Below are positions 10,301-22,193 of a stretch of 64,000 bases of DNA, piece by piece. The DNA is from Embiotoca jacksoni (lineage: Eukaryota; Chordata; Actinopteri; Embiotocidae), in contig JAKOON010000013.1 of the NCBI GenBank assembly GCA_022577435.1, positions 2,651,001-2,715,000 of the forward strand. Direction: 5' to 3'. The stretch's first letter is position 1; every line of letters begins with the position of its first letter. The notes beneath the pieces are model-generated. The model was not told where the DNA came from. It was given only the letters and a program-made list of their open reading frames with translations, and searched no databases. Made by a program: the position numbers and the translations under genes.

Positions 10301-13300
10301 TTGTACCCTGTGTGATGCCATTTAATTTGACATAATAATACCCATAATAATACTCTTCTAATATCCAGCATTCAGTCTCCATGCAGCCCACCACCTGTTG
10401 TGCTGTAATTTTCCTTTTCTGATAAAAGCGGCAAACGAAACAACCGATCGGCAAAATCCCGTCTGTGGAAAGCTCTAACAAAGTGGGAGTTTTATTTATT
10501 TTTTTTTTAAGACCGTTGTGAATACTGTTGTCGACTGACGATATTTGGTGGGCAGACTCCAGCTCAGACGGCCCCCGCTTCCTCCGTCGCATCCCTCCGG
10601 CTATTTATGGCGCTCTTCTCTTCGCACCGTGTCGCTATCGGGGCCCACATTCCCTCATGCCCCGACATCCTCTCGTACTCTTCTGACTTTTTGTTAAGTG
10701 GCGCTCCAAAAAAATAAAAAAAAATAAAAAAATCTCTTTGCCTACAGGGCAGCAGGACGGGTGCGACAGATTACAACACGGGGAAGAGGAAGTTTTATTT
10801 GGAGGGCGTGACTCGTGCACAAAGGTAATTCAAAGTCTTTACATAACACGAGAGACATAAAAAAAAAAGATTTGAACGGAGATAAAGGGAAAGTACTTCA
10901 ACATGCATACTGCTGATGATTTGGATAATCGATTGTGTAATCCCGATAGGAGACAGTAATCTTCTCCATGGAAACTATCAGCCGTGATTCTGCTTTGTGC
11001 AACCAAAGATTCCTTCCGTATGTATTTATAGGCCGTTTTGCGGGACATTTATTTTTACAAGATGCATTTTTAGCGTGTTCTGGGTGGCTGGAGGGATCCT
11101 ACTCTGGAATTTAAAAAGTAGACCATGAGAAAAGTAGATCAACAAAAATAGAACAGGCCCTTAAATGTCGACGATTTGATTCATCAGTCGAGAAGTCTCA
11201 TTCCTTCAAATTGCAGCGCGGCGTTGGACATGGATCACTGGATGAAGTCTTTATCTGCGTGTGTCTATTTACTAACTTTTATTGCCGATTCATCAAGTCC
11301 TTCCTTTTCAGATACACATGATTATCGAGTCAGCATTGATTAATCGACCAATCATAGCAGTCCTTGTGTCTGTTCTGGTGGCTAAACTACTTTTGAACCA
11401 GACGCTGATACGATCTCCTCTACTGCCATCCAGGGATTTCTGACTCTGGGAGGAAGAAAAAAAACAGGAAATTGAAACCTGCTCCAATTCAGAGCCATTT
11501 CTTGATACCTAACCCGAGTTTAGACTTGTTGCCAGTGGAAACGCCCGCGGAGAGAAATTATTTAAAAGCCAAACCAAAAAAAAAAAATGCCTCCACGGGC
11601 TGAAACTTTTCGCCGTCGTGTTTCGGCACACTTCAGTGAAGTTGCAGGAGATTCTTTTTTTTTTTTTTTTTTGTCTGTTTGTTTTTTCTGTCGCCCTCCT
11701 CCTGCCAATCGGTTAATCATCCTCTTATTGCTGTCAGTCGGTTAGGAGTTGGACTTCGTCCACCGACCTGACGTGACCTCCGTTGGCGGACGCTCGCCTG
11801 CTGTGCTGCCTGCTTCGCCGCTGTCACTCGCACACAGCAGTCAAGAGACGGGGTAACGAACGGGCGTGACCTCGTTCACGCCCGTCACCCTCTGGCTGAG
11901 TGAACAGGGCGCCCCTCTACACGCTCGCAGTTTGAAATGTTGTGCTCTCGGCTGCAAACAGTAATGTCGGTTAACTCTGACCCTTGTACATTTATAACGC
12001 CGTTCAGATTTCCTGTTCACCCGATGCTCTTGGATCCGGCGCAGCCAGAAAAGCGCCGCGGCAGTGAGACGAGGCAGAAATGCTTCGAGATGTCGGGGAA
12101 ACCTTTCGCCCCTTTTGACATTCGGTGGTGACTCTTGTTGGCGGGAGGTGATCGACCGGGTGTGAAGGGTTATAGCGGGCTTTGTCATTTTCAGTGAGTT
12201 TATTGAAAAGGGATTTATTTGCTGGTCATTTGTTTTGTGTGCTTCCGAGTTTGCTTTGATGGGTGCAACGCCTACCTGAGAAATCTGTGTTTCAAATACA
12301 TCGTTGTGGTTTTTCTGCTGATGTTTTTCTGAATCGTTCCGCTTTGTAAAATTTCACGGTGAAAGGCGACATGTCCTCCATTTATCTGTTGACCATCTCG
12401 TATCTAACCGGCACAACGGTGCGTTTAATAATTAACAAAACCTAGTCGTGTGTGGAAAGAGAGTTTCCACATCAGTGTATTTGGTCAGAGTTGAAAGCTT
12501 ATCGTGTTGCTTTCATTTGTTATTGAACTTTTTTTTATTTTTTTTTGCTGGTGTTTAACGGTCACCGATTCATCCAGTGTAGAAATTGTGTCGGTTGCAC
12601 GCCTGTTTTCTGGTGCTGTTATTAATCATTAACATGTTTTGTTTTCACGATAAATAGGGGGATATTCACACCGGGGTTTTCAGTCAGGCTCGAAATACAT
12701 GCTTTGGATGGGAGTTCACCGGCTTCAGCGCACCGTGCACCCGGCCATTGTTTGTTCCGTCTCTTGTGGCTTTCAGTTTTGTTTACCTTTCCCGCCCTCT
12801 ACAATTAAAAGTGAGAAGAAATGTTATCGCAAAATATTAATTTGGGATGCGTTTTTGTAGGGCTCCCCCCTCCACCTCCCCCCCACCCCCACCCCAAATA
12901 GTTGACAAGAAACGTCTTGGTCATTTACTCCCTGGAAGAAAAGGGGGAAAAAAAAAAAAAAAAAGAACTTGCGAGAAACGATATTAATCATCGAGAGAAG
13001 CTTTTTGGCAAAAGAACCAAAGCACCGAGTTGTACGTTGAGCTCACTTGGCTGGAGCGGAGCGTCCACGCACGCAGCAACACGTCCGCTGGAGCAAAAAA
13101 TATGAGAACTCTTCAGTCCGAGGAGAGAAAATGACATGAAAGTCCCTGAAAACAACTATTAGAGCTGAACAAGTGAAAGTCTGGTTTCTGTGGTGGGAAG
13201 AACATAATGCTATTCTCCTGGTAAATGCAGTAATCCCTCCTGGAGGACGGTGAGGTTGTAATAATGGTCTACATTGTGTTGGTATCCGTTTCATGTCATG

Positions 13301-14250
13301 AATGTTACACCCCCTCACTCCCTTGTGAAAAAAACATAAAGACTTGTTGTCTTTGTTCCATGACTGTGCTTTTTCTCTCATGTTGACCTGGACTTGAATA
13401 ACCAGGCTCCAGACCCTCTGCAGTAATTTGATTTTTTTTTTTTTTTTTTTTTAAACAATGTCTTTCATACACGAAACCTGGTTTGCCGCGGTTGAGATGT
13501 GAGATTAGAGCAATCGTTTCCCAAACGACAATCTGGCAGGAGAAAGCGGATTTGGACGAGCTGCTGATTTTTGTTTTGATCAGCTGATCGATACAGACGA
13601 GTTAAACGTAACGTAAAGAGAAGGCCGCTTCTCTTTCTCCTGAAAGATGGTTGGAGATTTTAAGCCGTGTAAATGCTAAAAGATCTACAACAGATATTAA
13701 AGAAGTTTAATTTTGTTCTGTTTAAATTAGAACATGAGTCATTTGTATATCAGGGCTGCAATTATTTTACTTTACCAACTACTCTGCTGATTATTTTCTT
13801 GATTAATGGAGGTGTCTATAAAACGATAGTGAAAATGATTTCCTGCAACCCAAGGTGATGTTTTGGAAGTTAATCCTTCTCCAACAGTCTGAAACTGGAA
13901 GATATTCAGATTACTAATGTGTTTCGGACTATTAATCATTTGACTCATCGTTACAGCTGTTGTAGAGCCGCACGGTAATATAACGATCTAAAAACATAGA
14001 TTTAAAGCTTTTATCTAGATACGAGATAAGTTGTTCACATTAGGTCAGTTCAGCTGCCGTTCCTCTCTCCTTCCTTCAGTGCTCACATTTGTTAGCGGTA
14101 TAAAAAAAGAAAAGAAAACGTGCAGCAGCTTTTCAGCGTGTCTTAAAACAGCAGAACTTGGTTTCCTGAGCTTCTTGTGCCGTCCATATTTGTCGAGCTG
14201 CTTTCTTCGGGCTCAGCTCCTTCACACCGGTTGTTTCATGTGTTTTCCAG
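10301..14250. other. Probable intronic sequence, no gene seen
   Basis: Mixed unique sequence with moderate CpG content. Poly-T or poly-A runs lie at 10500, 10860, 11580, 11656 and 13433-13452, and a C-rich tract at 12866-12896. A 10-bp inverted repeat (acgggcgtga / tcacgcccgt) lies at 11860-11885. No open frame here shows recognisable protein features or paired splice sites. Confidence 0.45.
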
Positions 14251-14410
14251 ATCCGGCCTCTCCTCTTCCTCCTCCTCCTCCTCCTCCCTTCCCACGTCCC
14301 TCTTCCCCATTGGCTGCTGCTCTCAAGTGGGTGGAGAGAAGTATGGGGTAAGAGAGCCGAGAGGAGACACGAGACCACACGAGCCCGAGGAGGCCTACTC
14401 ACCTGCACAG
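14251..14410 (+). other. Candidate non-coding exon of B3GNT2 (5' UTR)
   Basis: A good acceptor (tttcatgtgttttccag|atcc, exon start 14251) and a near-perfect donor (CACAG|GTAAGAT, exon end 14410) bracket 160 bases. The interior contains a (CTC)n tract and then an inverted CCAAT box (attgg, 14310-14314), so it might instead be an alternative promoter with a shorter first exon ending at the same donor. It would splice to the acceptor at 19120/19121. No transcript evidence is available here. Confidence 0.4.
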
Positions 14411-14638
14411 GTAAGATCGCGCGGTGTGCACCTACAGAGGCAGCGTATGAGTAGTTATAGGAGTGTTTAAAAAAAACAACAACAAAAAAAAAGACAACAT
14501 GCATAGATGCAATATTTAAACACGCAAGTTCGATTGAATTCAAACGTGCTGTTAAAACTTTATTTAATTTATTTAGGAAGGCTTTTATTTATCCAAACAG
14601 AATCATGAGCTTCATTTGGATCCATTCAAACTCAATGA

Positions 14639-14677
<39 letters not shown>

Positions 14678-16556
14678 AACACACACACAAACCTTCTTAT
14701 CTGCCATTGTTCTCTGATGTGCCACACCTCCCCCCCTGCACCATAACCCCCCACATTCCCCCACCCCCACACACACACACACACACAGAGCTGAGAGACC
14801 TCACCTGACTGAACCTTTTATCAGGTGGAAGCCACGATGGTCAAACACAGCTTGTCATTGTCTGCTAGATTACTGCCAGATTTAATCACGGTGCCACAGA
14901 GCTGTTTGTCACCGGACATCAACGCCGTTTCCCCCACCTGGCTTCATGTTACGAGGAATAAGAACTGAATCAGATATAACATGTGGAGAAACTAGAAAGG
15001 AAAAAAAGGTTTAAAAGCAGACGGGATACATAGCTTAAAAAAAAACCAAAGGAACAGTGAAGCGAGGGACTCGAACCGACCTCCTGATTGGATGGTGAAC
15101 GGAGATGTTCCCAATAATTTGTCCATCCCATGAACGTGCATCAAAAATAATGCAGTCCGGTACTAAACCGCCAGCAGCACCCACTACGAGCTCAATAATG
15201 CACACGACGTCATCAAAAAAACTGGAAATTCATTATAAACAACCTTAAAGTCAAATTTATGTCAGAACTGTTCTCGTCAAAGTAAAAATAACAACGTACC
15301 CGGTGAGCATAAAATAAAAATTAAAAAAAAAGAGGTCCGGTCATGCGGCCAGTGTGTACTCAACTATAAACCTTTTTTTTTTTTTTTTATTACTGTTCAA
15401 TATTTGAATACGATTTTATGGTCTTTCTGGAAAGTTTTGATCATTAACTTGTTAGAACATGAGCCAAAAGAGAAACTGGACGAGGAGAAGATTCTCTTTT
15501 AAATTCCTACATAAATCAAATCATCAGGACAGAAAATAAAATAGCATAATTCCTCCACATTATCGCACAGATTTTTTTTTTTATTTTCGCGTCGTATTAA
15601 GATTTTAATCATTTATAAAGAAATCCAAGTTCGGTCAGAAGATGGTGTTCCGGACAAACGTGAAAGATCAGCCGTGAATCCCCGATTTGAAATAAAGTTT
15701 GGTTGAAGCTTGAGAGCAGTAAAATAAACTGTTTATTCTTCAGTCCCACATTCGACCGTCGGTAAATATAATGGCGCCGCTGATGGTTCGCATGCACGGC
15801 GATCACTCTGCTTCGTGTCATAACAACCTTCGTCTCCGTCTGGGATGTAACTTTCTCAACGGCTGATCACCCCTGCCGTGATAATAACACTTTATCTTGG
15901 GGTTATTATTTTATCTCCTGCACTTGGCAAACTTGCCGTGCGTGTTTTAACGGCACTGCAGTCGCGGTCTTCAAATATTCGTAGTCATTAAAATACAAGA
16001 AAGAAAAAAAATCTTTACCGTATGCGGCTTTAATTCTTCCTTATTTCCCCCGTTTTGGACCGGTGCCCGGTTGTAATGCGCCACTCCTGTCAGAAGGTGG
16101 CGGGAATGTATCTAAAAGCTGTTTGCCGGCAGCCATTAAACAACGCAAGGAGGAGAAGAAGAACACGTTGGCGGCAGAGTTCGGAGCTTTTGCACGTTAA
16201 ACTGTACGTTGAAAACGTGCAAAGACGACTACAGCCGGAAAAAAGTGCGACAACAATAGTCTATTAATAATCAAATGGTAGTTTTGCTCATCTGAGCTGC
16301 AGTCTGCAATTTGACGTCGACTTTTCCTGCGACTTTTCTTTTAAGAACAAGTTTAAGAAGATGCTCGAGAATAAATCTAAACATCTAATGTGCTTTTAAC
16401 CTTTGGCACAAAACTCTACATCCATCCGAGGTACATCTTCATGCTCTGTCTTCGTTTTGTGTTTTGCAACGTGTGCAAGACGACCACAAGTGCACGCAAA
16501 CCACAGCAGCAGCAATTTGAATCTTGGTGCTGAAACGTTCAGTCTGAAGTGTGTGT
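14411..16556. other. Probable intronic sequence, no gene seen
   Basis: CA microsatellites lie at 14642-14690 and about 14766-14788. Poly-T lies at 15371-15388. The rest is unique, moderately CpG-containing sequence. A CpG- and purine-rich patch at 16060-16200 was checked but has no convincing exon. Confidence 0.45.
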
Positions 16557-16574
16557 GTGGGGGGGGGGGGGGGG
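16557..16574. repeat. G homopolymer
   Basis: A tgtgtgtggg stretch runs into about 17 G, immediately before a 25-bp minisatellite. Confidence 0.9.
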
Positions 16575-16577
16575 CAG

Positions 16578-16702
16578 ATGCTCCATCCGGTGTGTGTTTG
16601 AGATGCTCCATCAGGTGTGTGTTTGAGATGCTCCATCAGGTGTGTGTTTGAGATGCTCCATCAGGTGTGTGTTTGAGATGCTCCATCAGGTGTGTGTTTG
16701 GC
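16578..16702. repeat. 25-bp minisatellite, five copies
   Basis: The unit atgctccatcaggtgtgtgt plus ttgag is repeated head to tail five times. The first copy differs by one base (atccgg for atcagg) and the last is cut at its end. Near-identity indicates recent expansion. Repeats abut directly with no unique spacers, so this is not a CRISPR-like array. Confidence 0.95.
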
Positions 16703-17363
16703 CTCGGACTACTGCTGGTTAATTACTCATCTCGTCTGCATGTTGTTCAGCTTTCTTCTTAACAGCCCACCACCACCCACTCACTCACTCACTCACTCAC
16801 TCAGTTCCCAGAAGTCTGCTTGTTTGTACGGGAGGGGAGGGGAGGGGGTGAGGGGAGGTGAGGTAATTGCCCATGAGAGAAAGGAGGAGTCAGAAGGGAG
16901 AAGCCTTTGCTTGTCTGTAATATAACAATGATGGACTACCAGCATTGTACAGCGGCAGCATCATCATCATCATCCTCTGTAGCTTTTGGGGTTCGGCCTT
17001 CTGTCCCGTTTCACACGTGAGCAAAATTCAAAAGAAGTAGTAGGAAAGAGAAGAAGCAGAAGAAGAAGAAGAAGCAGAAGGAAAAAGGTGGCGAGGGAAG
17101 CTGAAGGGAGCGCGGGGAGAGCCAACGGCAGCGCAGCAGTGCGAGCTCGTTGCCATGGAAGCGGCGAGAGCAACACGATACGGAGGCAGGAAGTGTTACG
17201 AGGCAGCGACGCACAGGACGAAGCCGCTCATCCATTTCACTCGTCAGCCAGAGTTTGCTCAGCTTTCACACTGTTAACACAACAAATCAGGTTAAGGCAC
17301 ATTTACAACCCGCATGAGGGAGCAGAACCTCAATTTAACAAGTGATTCACACGCTCAATATTT

Positions 17364-17418
<55 letters not shown>

Positions 17419-17939
17419 TCAGCTGATTAACGTTGAAGGAAAAACAATCAAATCGCTATTCAACTATTTCGATAACGCGTTCATTGTTTTCAAGCAAAAA
17501 TGCCAAAAATATTTTTTTTTTTTGGGGGGGGGGGGGGGTGGGGGGGTTTAGCTGCTTTCTTCTTTTTTTTCCCCGTATACGATTGTAAATTATATATTTT
17601 ACGCTTTTGGGACTCGCTGTATGTCAGCACTGTCACGTACGGTGATTATTTATTTTATTTTTTTTTAGCATTAAACTAAAAGCCTCGCTCTGCTTTGGGA
17701 GCTGCCGGCCTGGCTGGAGTCTTTTCTTTTGTTTGTTTTTCCTTGACTACATCTACCCGTAAATGACCCCTAATATCTGCCAGATGCTGAGATTTGCGCC
17801 TCTCTCCCTTTCGGCCCGTAGTCCCCAAGTTTAGCTTCATTCTTCCCGCCACTTATTTTATGTTTTTGTTTTTTGTTTTTCCTCATCATTTAAACATTTA
17901 AGTTGTCGTTCCCGTAGGACAGTCTGAAGTTTGCAAAGT
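16703..17939. other. Simple-repeat-rich stretch, no gene seen
   Basis: (CTCA)n at about 16780-16803, a GAA/GCA-rich purine tract at 17030-17090, (GT)n at 17366-17415 and a T/G homopolymer block at 17512-17547. A moderately CpG-rich patch lies around 17100-17240. None of the open frames is supported as coding. Confidence 0.5.
17366..17415. repeat. (GT)n microsatellite
   Basis: About 25 uninterrupted TG dinucleotides. Confidence 0.95.
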
Positions 17940-18340
17940 TCAGTCGGCGAGTTTTGCTCCCGTCTCTCCTCCCCGTTTCCCGTCATAACCTTCGGTCATT
18001 TGAATTCTCCGGAGCGTTTTGGCCCCCCAGAAAAGTTTCTCCCCGTTCGAGCAGTTTGCGCGAGTCCGAATCCAGACGGAGAGACGCGGTGAAGCGATGT
18101 TTATCAGCGAGTCCGCCGGGACGGAAACCGCCGGCCAGGGTCCGACCTGCTGAAAGGAAGCATTGTCTTGGTTTCCAACTCGCGGAGCCGCGTCCTCGTC
18201 TCTCCTTCTGGTTTTAGTCGACGCCGGCCCGAAGGTGACGACGCAACCCTCGACCGTGGAGCCGTCCTCCGCCGTTAATATTACCGGGATTCAATAACCG
18301 GCACGTCGGCGGCAGAAGGAGGCGAAAGACGCGTCCCGTT
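17940..18340. promoter_or_regulatory. CpG island upstream of the B3GNT2 coding exon
   Basis: CpG dinucleotides are very frequent across about 400 bases (for example gtccgccgggacgg, ccggcacgtcggcggc). It lies 0.8-1.2 kb before the coding exon. It could be an internal promoter or simply an unmethylated flank. The open frame at 17954-18217 is arginine/serine-rich low-complexity translation of CpG-rich DNA and is not called as a gene. Confidence 0.4.
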
Positions 18341-18544
18341 GCGTAACGGCTGTGATTGCAGGGTTCGCTTTGTCTTCACCACGACGATTAACGTTGTTAA
18401 ACACGACCTCTGGTCAACCTTTTCGTTTGTTTGTTTTTGGTTTTTTTTTCTAATTATGACGGATCATTTTCCTAATTGTTTTATCACATTTAGTTTGAGC
18501 TGTGGCCAGAACGACCAGTTGACGCTTGAATGCAGCTTAACGAT

Positions 18545-18594
18545 CACACACGCACACGCACACGCACACGCACACACACACACACACACACACA
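18545..18594. repeat. (CA)n microsatellite with CG interruptions
   Basis: cacgca repeats grade into pure CA. Confidence 0.95.
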
Positions 18595-18773
18595 GTTACT
18601 GGCAACCTTGAGGCGACTACCTGGAAACCTGCATGCGTGCTGGCGGCTGATTTTCGGAGTAATTTTCGGTCTTAAAGTTAATAATTACTAACAAATAGAG
18701 AATATTTAGGTTTGGAAAAAGACGCGTTTAAGCTGCGTCGGACAAACCGGCTTTTCTAACTAAACAACACACT

Positions 18774-18845
18774 GATGGATGGATTGATGGATGGATGGAT
18801 TGATTGATTGATTGATTGATGGATTGATTGATTGATTGATTGATT
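18774..18845. repeat. (GATG/GATT)n tetranucleotide repeat
   Basis: Alternating blocks of gatg and gatt tetranucleotides cover about 72 bases. Confidence 0.95.
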
Positions 18846-19139
18846 AACATCCAAACACAGCACGGAGAGTTCTTCAAATAAGGAAGCACTAAAGCCGAGC
18901 TCAGACTACGAGCTCGTGTTCATCTTTCGTGACCGTAACTGGCGAGAAAACGTCAAAACAAAATACATGTCGTCTTCGACCACGTCACAACAGAACGCTT
19001 TCGGTCGTTTGTTTATGTAAATTTTAATCGGTGGATTGTTGCGGGGGTTTTTTTTTTCTACTCCTGACGTCTCTTTTTATTCTCTTTCCATTTTCTTTTT
19101 GTTTTTCTTGTGTCCGCTCAGGTGGCGACGGGGTGCAGG

Positions 19140-20345
19140 ATGGCGATACTGCGGAGGAGGCTGAAGCTTGTGGTGACGGTGACGATGGTTAACCTCTTCA
19201 TCTTCATCCTCATCTCCAGAAGCAGCAGCCAGGACAAAAAACGGACGCCACAAGGTCCTCGTCCCGTCCAAACCTTTCTGGACCAAACTGTGTCCCAGCG
19301 GGGCGTACTGGAACCAGCAGCAGCAGGTTCTGGACGTCCACAACAACCCCGTCCTGATGGCCAACTACAGCGGCGGGGACCTGCCCGACTGGGTCAACGA
19401 CACCGACGCGACCCGCCGACCCCTGCCGGCCCAACGTCCGGGTCACCACGCAGGTGAAGGACTACAACTCCCTGCCGGAGCGCTTCAAGGACTTCCTGCT
19501 TTACATGCGCTGCCGCTCCTACCCGATGACGGTGGATCAGCCGGACATCTGCGAGGAGCCGCCGTTCCTGCTGCTGGCCGTCAAATCCCTGGCGCCTCAC
19601 TTCGACCGGCGCCAGGCCATCCGCCAGTCCTGGGGGCGGGCCGGCGTCGTGGCCAATCGGACGGTGGTGACCATCTTCCTCCTCGGCAACGCCACGGCCG
19701 GCGACCACCACCCGGACCTGTCCGAGATGCTGCGCTACGAGAGCGTGCGCCACAGGGACGTCCTCCAGTGGGACTTCCGGGACTCCTTCTTCAACCTGAC
19801 CGTGAAGGAAGTTCTGTTCCTGCAGTGGATCCGGTCGCGCTGCGCCGGCGCCCGCTTCATCTTCAAGGGCGACGACGACGTCTTCGTCAACACCTACCGC
19901 ATCCTGGACTTCCTCGGGGGCCTCTCGGAGCCCAAAGCCAGGGACCTGTTCGTGGGCGACGTGATCACCAACGCCGGGCCCCACCGGGACAAGAAGGTGA
20001 AGTACTTCATCCCGGAGAGCATGTACGTGGGGATCTACCCTCCGTACGCGGGGGGGGGGGGGCTACCTGTACTCCGGGGACGTGGCCGCCCGGCTGTACA
20101 ACGCGTCGCGGCGCGTGGCGCTCTACCCCATCGACGACGTCTACACGGGGATGTGCCTCCGGAAGCTGGGGCTGGCCCCCGAGAAGCACAAAGGCTTCAG
20201 GACCTTCAACATAGAGGAGAAGTACCCCGCTCCAACCCGTGCGCCTACAAGAGCTTGATGCTCGTCCACCCGCGGACCGCCGCAGGAGATGATCCAGATC
20301 TGGACGTGGCTCGGCGGCGGCGGCGGCGACTTGACCTGCCAGTGA
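19140..20345 (+). CDS. b3gnt2: N-acetyllactosaminide beta-1,3-N-acetylglucosaminyltransferase 2 (frame broken by five indels)
   Basis: A type II Golgi enzyme of family GT31 that transfers GlcNAc from UDP-GlcNAc in beta-1,3 linkage to galactose, extending poly-N-acetyllactosamine on glycans. Read piecewise it gives about 399 residues, close to the usual 397. A short basic cytoplasmic start (MAILRRRLK) leads to a membrane anchor at about residues 10-25 (VVTVTMVNLFIFIL), then a stem with NYS and NDT sequons. Next come the family block IRQSWG (160-165), the metal-binding DDD (244-246) in FKGDDDVFVN, ESMYVG, the YAGGGGYLYSGD loop and DDVYTG (331-336). The frame changes near 19236-19241 (A run), 19411-19424, 20050-20062 (G run), 20225-20228 (C run) and 20277-20283; each is explained by one or two extra bases. 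There are no in-frame stops between shifts. The start has a conserved N-terminus, and the stop is TGA at 20343 after DLTCQ. Identity is clear; whether the lesions are real or sequencing errors is not. Fish often have b3gnt2 duplicates, so the a/b assignment is open. Confidence 0.9.
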
Positions 20346-21387
20346 CGGCGACGGAAGACGTTGTTGTTGTTGTTGTTGTTGTGGGAGTTTTGTTTTTCCT
20401 CCCCCGCCGGAAAAAAGGGCCGGAGCGACACAAATATTTGATCTCGAACCGGGGTCGTGACTTCAAAGTTGGCAGCTTTAAGTTAAGATGATATTAAAAC
20501 AGTTACTCGGAGCCTCGGCTTGAGGAAGGATTGCGACATTGGATCCATTTTTTTCTTTTTCTTTTTTCTTTTTTTTTTCTTCCAAACATAGTATTTTCCG
20601 TCAGGCGAGCTTAACCCAACGAGCGCCACCCGAAGTGAATGTGTCTTTGAGTGCATTTATTTATATCACAACTATTTATACGGACTTTAAAATGCTTTAA
20701 CACTGTGTTATCGATGCTGTATTAAAGACCGGCGAGGCGTCCGCCGAGGACTCGCCGGGTTTGTTCGACGCACGTGTAAATTATCAGGAGCGATTTAAAG
20801 GTAAAATTATGTTTAAATACGAGTAAAAGGATAAATTCACTCAGGCAGCAGCTGTTCGAGAAGTTCCCGGCGAACGCTTCCTGGTGATCGTAGCTGGAGG
20901 TCGTCGTTTTTTTTTGTTTTTTTTTTAGTTCGTGCTGCTACTCACATCCACACTCCCAAAAGTATTTCCTCTCTCCGACTGAACCGGTTTCTCCTCGTGA
21001 AGACGAGTTCAGTGTTTCGTTAAAAAAAAAAAAAAACCCAGTTATTCCTTCTTGAAAAGAAGTTTTGTTTTTTTGTTTTTTTTCCCAGAGGTTTATCATT
21101 TTCAGACAGAAATCCAAATGCTGTCTAATTCTGCTCGTAAACCACAAAGTGCATTTTCCGAGGTCGGTTGTCGTCGCCTGAGTGGATCTTCGGGGTGTGA
21201 AGTCCTCGCTGGAGGCGCTGAATGCTGTTCAAAACGCTGTTTCACTGCAACGTCGGTGTCAGAAATGCTTTTGTTGTTGTTGTTTTTTAAACCTCGAACC
21301 CGAGCCGACTCTAAAAACGCTCACACGCTACATCTCTTACTGTCCGTGCTTCCTGTTGTAGGAACGATAAACACCTTCTCGGGCGGT

Positions 21388-21391
<4 letters not shown>

Positions 21392-21434
<43 letters not shown>
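21392..21434. repeat. 43-base C homopolymer
   Basis: An uninterrupted run of about 43 C. It could form an i-motif on this strand and a G-quadruplex on the other. The exact length is doubtful in any assembly. Confidence 0.9.
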
Positions 21435-21912
21435 ACTGTTGAATAAGTTTCTGCTGTTTGTCTTTGGCCTGAATGCAGTTTTTGTTGTTGTTGTCTTTTT
21501 TTTTTTTTTTTTAACTCACTTTACGAGCAACGTGCTGCACATATTTACCTTTTGCATCCATCACAATATGTTCCTTCTCGGCCGTACGTAAGACCAAGCG
21601 AGATGTTGAGAGTTGAAAGAGGAATTTCTTTGAGTCTCTCGAATCCCTGACGGAAGACGTCGGAGAAATGTTGCATGAAAGTGTGTCTTTGCAGGTTCGG
21701 GGTCGATCTCATTCATTTCACTGATATTTGTTTCTTTTTTTTGTACTTTTTTATTTTTTTATTTGACAAGTGGATTTCCTTCAGTATTCATACACAAAGT
21801 GTCTCCGGAGCTCCATGAGCGACGTTTAGTTTGACCCTGAACCTGGTTTTGAATATTTTTTTTGTATTTTGTTTTTTTTGAGGAGGGCAATGTTACTACG
21901 TCTCTGTTAGAG

Positions 21913-21928
21913 CTCCCCCTGCTGGTCG
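21913..21928 (-). promoter_or_regulatory. CTCF-like motif (reverse)
   Basis: ctccccctgctggtc is the reverse complement of GACCAGCAGGGGGAG, which fits the CTCF core CCASYAGRKGGCRS except for A in place of C after the G run. It lies in the B3GNT2 3' UTR. Confidence 0.45.
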
Positions 21929-22166
21929 GGATGGGGAACTCGGGCTTGGAAAGAGCTTTGTCGACAGGCAAACATGAACCTGAAAGTGACACCCAGGAGC
22001 TAATTTATTTCATCAATCCATAATCTCAGTGTTTGACTGTTCACATTCTTCATATCATCACGTACAACAAGTTTGCCACACAAATAATGCACAAAAGAAA
22101 ACTCCAGACAATCTCAGAGGCTCTTAAGAATTAATTTATAATTTTTTTTTCAAACTGACTTTACAT

Positions 22167-22193
22167 TATTATTATTATTATTATTATTATTAT
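22167..22193. repeat. (ATT)n microsatellite
   Basis: About nine tandem ATT triplets. Confidence 0.95.

Noticed and set aside
14133..14543. 136-residue open frame on the - strand
   Set aside because: Low-complexity Arg-rich frame produced by the CTC tract; no start context, splice support or known domain.
16578..16702. Direct repeats resembling a CRISPR array
   Set aside because: The repeats abut with no unique spacers, and the genome is a vertebrate.
17954..18217. 87-residue Arg/Ser-rich open frame
   Set aside because: CpG-island translation with no recognised homology; better explained as regulatory DNA.
19394..19984. 196-residue open frame on the - strand inside B3GNT2
   Set aside because: Shadow of the GC-rich B3GNT2 coding sequence, which is clearly coding on the + strand.
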